Shown: piece by piece, positions 1 through 5,021 of the stretch | How the letters are laid out: the number at the start of each line of letters is the position of its first letter | Position numbering within the stretch: the stretch's first letter is position 1 | Assembly: GCA_900754965.1 (NCBI GenBank) | Contig: CAAEEO010000037.1 | Coordinates: 1 to 5,030, forward strand | Length of the DNA: 5,030 nt | Direction of reading: 5' to 3' | Origin: an uncultured Oscillospiraceae bacterium | Lineage (GTDB): Bacteria; Bacillota; Clostridia; Oscillospirales; Oscillospiraceae | The notes under the pieces: model-generated | The model's database searches: none | Seen by the model: the letters and a program-made list of their open reading frames with translations, nothing else | Told to the model about the DNA's origin: nothing | Position numbers and translations under genes: made by a program

Positions 1-36
1 CGGGGAATGATTCTGTTGGAATCATTCCCCGGCGGT
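1..36 (-). terminator. Terminator hairpin, cut by the left window edge
   Basis: Positions 1-12 pair perfectly with 20-31, and C13-G19 can close the stem over a 5-nt loop. The right-end copy has the same stem extended to 18 bp and followed by six T. By analogy, the minus-strand T tract here would lie just beyond position 1, so this half cannot be confirmed. It would end leftward transcription from the 62-residue gene. Confidence 0.6.
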
Positions 37-93
37 GACCGGATCAGTGTGCTATTCGATTTTCAGTCCAAAAATTATGTGTTTGCAACGCAA
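1..93 (-). repeat. Left copy of an inverted terminal noncoding repeat (conserved segment plus hairpin)
   Basis: Read on the minus strand, this is a 51-bp segment (88 down to 38) that is identical to 4924-4974 on the plus strand. A single difference follows at position 37, and then a hairpin matches the right copy's stem. Outside position 93 the similarity to the right copy stops, which marks the inner border. The outer border is cut by the window edge. The unit begins about a dozen bases after the stop codon of the 62-residue gene, so it would form the 3' end of that transcript. It holds no plausible coding frame. I do not recognise the family. It could be a dispersed repeat, a mobile terminator module or a small-RNA gene. 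That the two copies are repeats is seen directly; their role is unknown. Confidence 0.9.
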
Positions 94-105
94 AGCCCAA
101 TTATT

Positions 106-294
106 TTATCCAGTGACAAATTGCTCCACATACGCCTGCATGGCTCGCTGATTTTCCATCTTTTTGCTGCCATCGATTAACTGCTGCTTTTCATTCCGAC
201 TCAGTGCCGCATATTTTTCCATCGCCTGGGGATTTTCCACCAATGCCATCCCCAACGCCATCGGCACGGGGCCTTTCAGCCAATTCTGTTCCAT
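106..294 (-). CDS. Small uncharacterised protein (62 aa)
   Basis: The protein starts MEQNWLKGPVPMALGMALV and is a short, charged, probably helical cytosolic protein with no signal peptide or membrane segment. The start at 294 is chosen because AGGAGGG (minus strand, 306-300) lies 5 nt upstream. A longer frame reaching 357 would run through the terminator hairpin and has no such site. The pattern is a hydrophobic 'MALGMAL..NPQAMEKYAALS' half followed by a basic/acidic 'KQQLIDGSKKM' half. It recalls small hypothetical proteins common in clostridia. It also vaguely resembles the C-terminal helical part of YdeI/OmdA-like proteins, but that likeness is from memory and weak. The gene sits alone after a terminator and just before the left repeat copy. 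No function can be assigned. Coding status is well supported by the ribosome site and the composition. Confidence 0.75.
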   Translation of the reverse strand: MEQNWLKGPVPMALGMALVENPQAMEKYAALSRNEKQQLIDGSKKMENQRAMQAYVEQFVTG

Positions 295-299
295 AATGA

Positions 300-336
300 C
301 CCTCCTGTTTTTTGTCAGTATGCCCGTTTTGGAGGG
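300..336 (-). promoter_or_regulatory. Leader inverted repeat that could cover the Shine-Dalgarno site
   Basis: On the minus strand CCCTCC (336-331) is the exact complement of GGAGGG (305-300), which is the Shine-Dalgarno sequence of the 62-residue gene. The 25-nt loop between them is A-rich. In an RNA that includes both halves, a 6-bp GC-rich stem could hide the ribosome site. Pairing does not extend beyond 6 bp, so stability is modest. Any purine-rich ribosome site can meet a complement by chance. Confidence 0.3.
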
Positions 337-337
337 A

Positions 338-343
338 TTTATA
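338..343 (-). promoter_or_regulatory. Possible -10 box for the small gene
   Basis: TATAAA on the minus strand (343-338) would place a transcription start near 331, with a leader of about 36 nt before the ATG at 294. No convincing -35 box is found at 16-18 nt; that position falls inside the preceding terminator hairpin. The gene may instead depend on read-through from the operon upstream. Confidence 0.25.
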
Positions 344-351
344 CAAAAAGA

Positions 352-378
352 AAACACCGCACACGAGGTGCGGTGTTT
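352..378 (-). terminator. Intrinsic terminator of the cca-udg-GNAT operon
   Basis: An 11-bp perfect stem pairs 352-362 with 368-378 over the 5-nt loop 363-367. On the minus strand the stem is followed by a T-rich run (TCTTTTTG), the mark of a Rho-independent terminator for leftward transcripts. On the plus strand only three T follow, so plus-strand activity would be weak. It lies about 120 bp past the GNAT stop codon. The spacer between them (379-498) is strikingly AT-rich, with no gene that I can support. Confidence 0.85.
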
Positions 379-498
379 CTATAAGATGAGGATAAAATGA
401 AAAAGATGAAACTGTCACTTGTCTTGCATATTTAAGATACCAAGAAGTTGTTACATAAAAAAGCAAGAAATTATTACAGAAATATTAAATCCTAAAAT

Positions 499-1341
499 TT
501 ATCCAAATACCGGTCCAAACCAGGCTGTTTCGACGCTGACAAGAGGCGCACCATCTTGGGATGCACAGGAAATGAATGGAATCTCTCCGCCGGGAAGTAC
601 CGCCTTACAATGGGCAGCATTCCAATAGCCACCGATTGCCGCAGCTGCCGATTCCACTGTCCGCTCTGTCTTTTCAGACAGGAGCAGTTCCTGAATTTCC
701 ACGGTGTCCTGGCTGGCATACACATCGGCGATTCCATCCCCCACCCGGAGAAAGGCACCGCCATAGGCAGCATGCAGCAGGGACTCCCATTGAAAAAATG
801 TGTCAGGAGGGGTTACATGGGCACTGCCGGTTAACAGTTGTTCCCGCAGGATCACATACTCCTCCGGCGACAAAATCGAAACAGGAACCGCTGAAGGCTG
901 CGCAGAAAGATCCCAGGCACGAAGTTGGCAGGACATGACAGGCGCTGCCCCAACTTTTGCAGCATACCACGGAAACAGGCTCTGCTCCGCCGGATGGGTC
1001 AACAGGCAATCATTCCTACGCTGAAAGGCCCAGTCCCGCAGCAATACACACAGCTTCGCTGCCAGGCCATGGCTCCGATATTCCGGTGCTGTGGCCACGG
1101 CATAGAGGTAGCAGCAGGCGCGTTCCGGCTGCTCCGGCAGATGCAGCGTCAATCCATCCAGACAATAGGCGGCAGCTGCCATGGTATCTCCGTCCATTGC
1201 AACCGCGCAAAAACCGGGCTGTGCGGAAAACAGATCCCAGAACGAGTGCACCACGGGAACCGGGTCCCCGAAGACCTGATTCCAAAGTGCAGCTGCCTGA
1301 GACAGGTCGGACGATACTGCCGGGCGAAATTCAAAGGACAT
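499..1341 (-). CDS. GNAT-family N-acetyltransferase (280 aa)
   Basis: This is a predicted acetyl-CoA-dependent acyltransferase of unknown substrate, cytosolic. The GNAT core occupies roughly residues 1-145. It opens with 'FEFRPAVSSDLSQAAALWNQ', a typical first strand and helix. The acetyl-CoA pyrophosphate-binding motif A is at about 79-97 (LYAVATAPEYRSHGLAAKL), with the RxxGLA loop at 89-94. Motif B-like residues and a tyrosine follow (about 113-126). Residues about 146-280 form an extra C-terminal region, making the protein longer than a minimal GNAT (about 150 aa) and loosely like two-domain Eis-type enzymes; that comparison is an inference. The start at 1341 has GGAGGT 5 nt upstream. An in-frame extension to 1503 lies wholly inside the preceding gene. 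It overlaps the glycosylase gene by 11 bp and is last in the operon. Confidence 0.88.
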   Translation of the reverse strand: MSFEFRPAVSSDLSQAAALWNQVFGDPVPVVHSFWDLFSAQPGFCAVAMDGDTMAAAAYCLDGLTLHLPEQPERACCYLYAVATAPEYRSHGLAAKLCVLLRDWAFQRRNDCLLTHPAEQSLFPWYAAKVGAAPVMSCQLRAWDLSAQPSAVPVSILSPEEYVILREQLLTGSAHVTPPDTFFQWESLLHAAYGGAFLRVGDGIADVYASQDTVEIQELLLSEKTERTVESAAAAIGGYWNAAHCKAVLPGGEIPFISCASQDGAPLVSVETAWFGPVFG

Positions 1342-1915
1342 GACCCACCTCCGTATATACTTCCGGGCAAACTTCCCGGATCTTCTGACGGATCTCCCGC
1401 AGATCCACAAAGGTTTCCGGACGCTTGTGCTCATCTCTAAGCAGCGCCGAGGGATGGTAGATGGCCGTATACCACACGCCGTTCCGTTGGAACCATTGCC
1501 CATGCTCCCGTGTGATCTTAAACTCCGGTTTGATCAGCGCAGCGGCGGCAATCCTCCCCAGGCACACCACGATCTTGGGGTTCAGCAGGGCCATTTGACC
1601 GTCCAGCCACTTCCGGCAGGCATCCTGTTCCAGATTCAGAGGGTCCCGATTCCTGGGCGGGCGGCATTTAATCACATTTGCGATATAGATCCGGCTCCGA
1701 TCCAGATCGATCAGTTCCAACATATCATCCAATAGTTGTCCGGCGGGCCCTACAAAGGGGACGCCCTGCAGATCTTCCTGTTCCCCAGGGCCTTCTCCTA
1801 CCAACAGCACCGGAGAATTTTGATTTCCGACCCCAAACACCACATGATGACGGGTCTCGTTGAGGGCGCACTGCCGGCACTGCATACAGGCCTGCTCCAA
1901 TTGGTTCCAATCCAT
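1331..1915 (-). CDS. Family-4 uracil-DNA glycosylase, Fe-S type (194 aa)
   Basis: This enzyme removes uracil from DNA that arises by cytosine deamination or dUTP incorporation, starting base-excision repair. The uracil/active-site motif GEGPGEQED is at 40-48, followed by 'GVPFVGPAGQLLD' (51-63). 'YIANVIKCRPPRNRDP' spans 77-92, and the C-terminal HPS motif is at 154-156. Four cysteines at 13, 16, 84 and 100 fit the 4Fe-4S ligands of family 4 (C-x2-C, then two distal Cys). Length matches the family (about 190-220 aa). The start at 1915 is preferred over an upstream start at 1939: AGGAG lies 10 nt upstream, and the ATG overlaps the cca stop by one base (TAATG), a classic coupled junction. The homologous N-terminal region also begins there. 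It lies between cca and the GNAT gene. Confidence 0.95.
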   Translation of the reverse strand: MDWNQLEQACMQCRQCALNETRHHVVFGVGNQNSPVLLVGEGPGEQEDLQGVPFVGPAGQLLDDMLELIDLDRSRIYIANVIKCRPPRNRDPLNLEQDACRKWLDGQMALLNPKIVVCLGRIAAAALIKPEFKITREHGQWFQRNGVWYTAIYHPSALLRDEHKRPETFVDLREIRQKIREVCPEVYTEVGHVL

Positions 1916-3093
1916 TACGGCAATTCTCCTTTTTCCCACAATTTCAGTAGCCGCTCCCGCTGATTTTCTTCGGGATGTGCCAAAACATAGTCCAGCATCT
2001 GATGCAGAACGGCGCCGATCCGCCGGCCTTCCAGACCGCGCGCTTTCAGGTCATCGCCCCCTACTGCCAGATGTTTTAGTTCAAAACAATCTCCACTGCG
2101 GAGCACCTGCTCCGCCCGTTCCAGAGCGTCTGCGCCGATACAGGCGGCGGCACAACGAACAGATAGCGCGTCATTTTGCGCCAGCAGCCGTTTGATTTCC
2201 AAATCGGTCTCCGGAAATCCCTCCCGCGCCAAAGCCACGCCCCGGCTGACGGAGAGAATGGTCTGGCGATCCAGCCGCAGAGCGGTAAGCAGGGGTCCTA
2301 CATCCGGTAGACCTCCTGCGCGGTACAGCGCCATACATCCTGCCGCCCATCGGAGCGTAGGCTCTGGCGGCAATGCGGACAGACAGTGGAAATCTGCCGT
2401 CTCCCGGGTGGGAAGAAACCCATCCAGCAGTCCTAACTGCACCATTTTTCCAAACCATTCCGGTCGGGGAGAGCCCAGGGTCTTTTCCAGTTCCACATGG
2501 ATGCGCTCCGGAGCCACATACCGGGCCAGTTCGCTGTGTCGGCCGAGGGCCGCATCCGTTTCCGGCTCAATGGAAAAGCCCAACTGTGCGGCAAATCGCA
2601 GACAGCGAAACATCCGCAGCGCATCTTCCTCGAACCGCCTGTCCGGGCAGCCTACGCAGCGCAGCGTTTGATTCTCCAGATCACATTGTCCCTGAAAGGG
2701 GTCCTGCACGATGCCGTCCAGTCCCAAAGCCATGGCATTGACCGTAAAATCCCGACGCGCCAGATCTTCCGTCAGATCGTCGGAAAAGCAGACACTGTCC
2801 GGCCTGCGGTGATCCGTATAAGTGCCTTCCCGCCGGAAGGTGGTCACCTCGGTCTGACTTTCCCCATATAATACGGTAACTGTTCCGTGGCGCAATCCTG
2901 TGGGAACCGCCCGGGGAAACAGTGCCATCGTCTGTTCCGGGTGTGCCTTGGTGCAGATGTCCCAATCATTGGGAGTTCTGCCCAGGAGCAGATCCCGGAC
3001 ACAGCCGCCCACCAGATAGGCAGGAAAACCTGCCCTTTGAAAAACGGTCAGAACCTGAATCATGTCTTCCGGCACCTGTTTGAGCAGGGACAT
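1915..3093 (-). CDS. cca: CCA tRNA nucleotidyltransferase, class II (392 aa)
   Basis: This enzyme adds or repairs the 3'-terminal CCA of tRNAs using CTP and ATP without a nucleic-acid template. The polymerase-beta-like head carries 'YLVGGCVRDLLLG' (26-38) and the metal-binding carboxylates D43 and D45 (DWDICT). 'RRDFTVNAMA' follows at 113-122, then DPF at 131-133. The nucleotide-selecting EDALR (156-160) sits within 'FEEDALRMFRCLRFAAQLGF', and 'ERIHVELEK' follows at 196-204. The C-terminal body ends with a 'GGDDLKARGLEGRRIG' element (345-360), typical of bacterial class II enzymes. No HD domain is seen. The residues between 91 and 112 are intact, consistent with a complete CCA-adding enzyme and not an A- or CC-only one (inference). 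The ATG at 3093 has AAGGAGG 7 nt upstream; an in-frame TTG at 3111 would place that site inside the gene. It is first in the leftward operon, with its promoter in the gap shared with murC. Confidence 0.96.
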   Translation of the reverse strand: MSLLKQVPEDMIQVLTVFQRAGFPAYLVGGCVRDLLLGRTPNDWDICTKAHPEQTMALFPRAVPTGLRHGTVTVLYGESQTEVTTFRREGTYTDHRRPDSVCFSDDLTEDLARRDFTVNAMALGLDGIVQDPFQGQCDLENQTLRCVGCPDRRFEEDALRMFRCLRFAAQLGFSIEPETDAALGRHSELARYVAPERIHVELEKTLGSPRPEWFGKMVQLGLLDGFLPTRETADFHCLSALPPEPTLRWAAGCMALYRAGGLPDVGPLLTALRLDRQTILSVSRGVALAREGFPETDLEIKRLLAQNDALSVRCAAACIGADALERAEQVLRSGDCFELKHLAVGGDDLKARGLEGRRIGAVLHQMLDYVLAHPEENQRERLLKLWEKGELP

Positions 3094-3158
3094 TGGCGCA
3101 CCTCCTTGCAAAAAACGAGAATTCTAATAAAAAAACAGGGTTCCCGAAGATTCCGGGG

Positions 3159-3187
3159 TTGTTTTCTATGGTTGGGGATATTATAAT
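3159..3187 (+). promoter_or_regulatory. Sigma-A-type promoter of murC-rqcP
   Basis: TTGTTT (3159-3164) and a perfect TATAAT (3182-3187) are separated by 17 bp. The expected start is near 3194, giving a leader of about 38 nt with AGGAGG at 3221-3226, 5 nt before the murC ATG. The -10 overlaps the -10 of the opposing promoter. Confidence 0.75.
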
Positions 3188-3208
3188 ACGAAAGTGAAAA
3201 AATAACAA
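3180..3208 (-). promoter_or_regulatory. Sigma-A-type promoter of the cca operon, overlapping the murC promoter
   Basis: On the minus strand TTGTTA (3208-3203) and a perfect TATAAT (3185-3180) are 17 bp apart. The start would fall near 3173, giving a leader of about 80 nt. The two -10 boxes share positions 3182-3185, so polymerase should be able to open only one direction at a time. A short GC-rich pairing (about 3143-3157) followed by a T run lies in the leader, but it is too weak to call an attenuator. Confidence 0.7.
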
Positions 3209-3231
3209 TCATTGAGAAACAGGAGGCTGGA

Positions 3232-4608
3232 ATGACAGCTTTTGATGAATATCTGAAACAGGGCCGAAAGGGCCATCTCATCGGCATTGGCGGCGTGTCC
3301 ATGGCGCCGCTGGCAGAAGTGCTGTCCGGCGCAGGGCTGGAGATCACCGGTTCGGACATGAACCACAGTGACAAAACCGCCCATCTGGAAAGCATGGGAA
3401 TCAAAGTCTATTATGGACACGATCAAAGTAATATCGAACCGGATGTGCAGTTTGTGGTGCGCACCGCTGCAGTCCATGATGAGAACCCGGAAATCGTCCG
3501 GGCACACGAGCTGGGCATCCCCGTATTTGAGCGTGCCCAAGCCTGGGGCGCGATTATGAAAGATTACCGCAACGCTTTGTGCATTGCGGGTACCCATGGT
3601 AAAACCACGACTACATCCATGTGCACCCATATTCTCATGGCAGCGGAAAAAGACCCTACTGTCATGATCGGCGGAACACTGCCTATCCTGCAGGCCGGTC
3701 ACCGTGTGGGAAAAGGGGACACCATCGTTTTGGAGTCCTGTGAGTATTACGATTCTTTTTTGAACTTTTTCCCCACCATCGCGGTGATTTTGAATGTGGA
3801 AGAGGATCATCTGGATTACTTCACCGGCGGCCTGCCGATGATCCAGAAATCTTTCCGGCAATTTGCGGCCTCCGTGCCGGAGCGTGGCTGCGTGGTCGCC
3901 AATGCTGAAGATCCCAACACCATGGAGACCCTGAAAGATCTGGATCGCCGGGTCGTCACCTTCGGACTGACGGAGGATGCGGATGTGACCGCCAAGAATA
4001 TCCGGTTCTCCGGGGCGCGTTCTACTTTTGATGTGTATGCAAACGGGCAATTTTTGACGGATGTGACTCTGCATGTCCCCGGGATTCATAATGTCCGCAA
4101 TGCACTGGCAGCCACGGCTGCCATGCTCCAGCTGAACATCAGTCCTACCGCTATCAAATATGGCTTGGCTGGGTTCAACGGTGCCGGCCGCCGGTTTGAG
4201 TATAAGGGCAAATATAACGGCGCTGATGTCTATGATGACTATGCCCATCACCCCGGCGAGCTGAAAGCTACCATCGATGCTGTGGAGCAGCTCAACTACA
4301 AGCGCTCCATTGTGGTGTTTCAGCCTCATACCTATACCCGTACCGCCGCCCTGTTTGACGATTTCGTGGAACAGCTCAAGCGTCCGGATGTCGTCTATCT
4401 GGCAGAGATTTATGCGGCCCGGGAAAAGAACACGGTCGGCATTTCTGCCAAGGACATGGCTGCCCAGATTAACGGCGCCAAGTTCTTCCCCACTTTTGAG
4501 GAAATCGTGGCAGATCTGCGGAAGTATGCTCAGCCCGGGGATATTATCCTCACCATCGGTGCAGGAGATGTCTACAAGATCGGAGAACAGTTGGTGAAAA
4601 AAGCATGA
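3232..4608 (+). CDS. murC: UDP-N-acetylmuramate--L-alanine ligase (458 aa)
   Basis: This cytoplasmic enzyme joins L-alanine to UDP-N-acetylmuramate using ATP, the first amino-acid step of peptidoglycan precursor synthesis. The N-terminal Rossmann domain has GIGGVSM (18-24). The ATP P-loop AGTHGKTTT is at 119-127. 'ESCEYYDSF' (168-176) and 'EEDHLDYF' (190-197) belong to the central Mur ligase domain. HNVRN is at 286-290, DDYAHHP (335-341) opens the C-terminal domain, 'FQPHTYTRT' is at 363-371, and GAGD (443-446) lies close to the end. SCEYYDSF and DDYAHHP, with the GIGGVSM start, favour MurC over MurD, MurE or MurF. Mpl is less likely given the motif set and clostridial context. Length is normal and the gene intact. 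AGGAGG lies 5 nt before the ATG. It is divergent from cca and overlaps rqcP by 4 bp. Confidence 0.96.
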   Translation: MTAFDEYLKQGRKGHLIGIGGVSMAPLAEVLSGAGLEITGSDMNHSDKTAHLESMGIKVYYGHDQSNIEPDVQFVVRTAAVHDENPEIVRAHELGIPVFERAQAWGAIMKDYRNALCIAGTHGKTTTTSMCTHILMAAEKDPTVMIGGTLPILQAGHRVGKGDTIVLESCEYYDSFLNFFPTIAVILNVEEDHLDYFTGGLPMIQKSFRQFAASVPERGCVVANAEDPNTMETLKDLDRRVVTFGLTEDADVTAKNIRFSGARSTFDVYANGQFLTDVTLHVPGIHNVRNALAATAAMLQLNISPTAIKYGLAGFNGAGRRFEYKGKYNGADVYDDYAHHPGELKATIDAVEQLNYKRSIVVFQPHTYTRTAALFDDFVEQLKRPDVVYLAEIYAAREKNTVGISAKDMAAQINGAKFFPTFEEIVADLRKYAQPGDIILTIGAGDVYKIGEQLVKKA

Positions 4609-4847
4609 GACTGGATAAATATCTGAAAGTTTCCCGGCTGATCAAGCGTCGGACCGTGGCAAACGAGGCTTGCGATGCCTCTAAGGTCAGTGTCAATGGT
4701 CGCCCTGCAAAAGCGGGGTACGATGTGAAGATCGGGGATGTGATTGAGATTGCTTTCGGACAGCGCACGCTGAAGGTGGAAGTGCTCTCCCTGGCAGAAA
4801 ACCCCAAAAAAGAAGATGCGGCCGCTATGTACCGGGAATTGGTGTAA
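4605..4847 (+). CDS. rqcP: S4-domain RNA-binding protein, RqcP/YabO type (80 aa)
   Basis: The protein begins MRLDKYLKVSRLIKRRTVA, the opening of a compact S4 RNA-binding fold. The S4 core (residues about 1-55) contains 'VSVNGRPAKAGYDVKIGD' (28-45), the usual KxGxxV-type hairpin. A short charged tail completes the 80 residues, matching the RqcP/YabO family. In Bacillus, RqcP binds stalled 50S subunits carrying peptidyl-tRNA and helps RqcH add C-terminal alanine tails that mark the chain for proteolysis. Related Hsp15 proteins act on similar 50S complexes. Its ATG overlaps the murC stop (ATGA), with no strong ribosome site of its own, so translation is probably coupled to murC. The family is commonly near hupA, yabP or divIC, so the murC neighbour is less usual. 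Family call is firm; exact function is by homology. Confidence 0.88.
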   Translation: MRLDKYLKVSRLIKRRTVANEACDASKVSVNGRPAKAGYDVKIGDVIEIAFGQRTLKVEVLSLAENPKKEDAAAMYRELV

Positions 4848-4889
4848 GTCCCGGCGGCGAATCTGCGTTTTGAATACTAACATAAAAAG

Positions 4890-4916
4890 CCCCGGCATCG
4901 TTTGGCGATGCCGGGG
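4890..4916. terminator. Hairpin terminator after rqcP, T tract stronger on the minus strand
   Basis: An 11-bp perfect stem pairs 4890-4900 with 4906-4916 over the 5-nt loop TTTGG. For rightward transcripts it lies 42 bp past rqcP, but the downstream run (TGTTGCATT) is a poor U tract. On the minus strand the stem is followed by CTTTTTATG, a better terminator for transcripts arriving from the right. It is likely bidirectional, and may serve a convergent gene beyond the window as well as murC-rqcP. Confidence 0.7.
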
Positions 4917-4918
4917 TG

Positions 4919-5021
4919 TTGCATTGCAAACACATAATTTTTGGACTGAAAATCGAATAGCACACTGATCCGGTTACCGCCGGGGAATGATTCTGTTGGA
5001 ATCATTCCCCGGCGGTTTTTT
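4919..5021 (+). repeat. Right copy of the inverted terminal noncoding repeat
   Basis: The unit runs from a short similar stretch (4919-4922) through the 51-bp perfect match 4924-4974 to the terminator hairpin and its T tract. It is inverted relative to the left copy. Differences from the left copy are at 4923 and 4975, plus reversal of the 7-nt loop (4993-4999). It begins 2 bp after the preceding terminator hairpin. A weak promoter-like pair, TTGCAA (4924) and GAAAAT (4948-4953, 18-bp spacing), would give a roughly 60-nt RNA ending at the T tract; this is speculative. No coding frame is credible. Confidence 0.9.
4976..5021 (+). terminator. Strong intrinsic terminator of the right repeat copy
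   Basis: An 18-bp uninterrupted stem pairs 4976-4993 with 4999-5016 over the 5-nt loop TGTTG. It is followed by T through 5021 (5016-5021). The stem is GC-rich at its base, as in an efficient Rho-independent terminator. It would stop any rightward transcript that escapes the hairpin at 4890-4916. Confidence 0.92.

Noticed and set aside
1..93. Left end as a simple fold-back artefact of the right end
   Set aside because: The left copy differs at positions 37, 89 and onward, and then joins unrelated sequence leading to a real gene, so it is a separate diverged copy. The loop orientation alone remains open to an assembly cause.
397..435. A 12-codon plus-strand mini-frame (MKKMKLSLVLHI) starting like a signal peptide
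   Set aside because: It is too short, has only a weak GAGG upstream, and lies in AT-rich spacer where such frames arise by chance.
925..1440. A 171-codon plus-strand open frame opposite the GNAT and glycosylase genes
   Set aside because: It is antisense to two motif-supported genes, has no ribosome site of note, and its translation is rich in Pro, Arg, His and Cys without a fold signature.
3141..3160. Attenuator hairpin in the cca leader
   Set aside because: Only 4-5 bp of pairing is possible, and the T run is about 7 nt away from the stem, so it does not meet the form of an intrinsic terminator.
3181..4329. A 382-codon open frame on the minus strand across murC
   Set aside because: It lies entirely antisense to a clear murC with all family motifs. 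The product has no recognisable domain, and the frame is explained by codon bias in murC.
1..5016. Direct match of 1-36 to 4981-5016 as a sign of a circular molecule
   Set aside because: The match is not at the very right end (14 bases follow) and arises from the palindromic stem with a flipped loop. Sequences beyond it differ on both sides.
4924..5021. The terminal repeats as insertion-sequence ends or CRISPR repeats
   Set aside because: There is no transposase between or beside them, no target-site duplication can be seen, and there are only two copies 4.9 kb apart with no spacer pattern.
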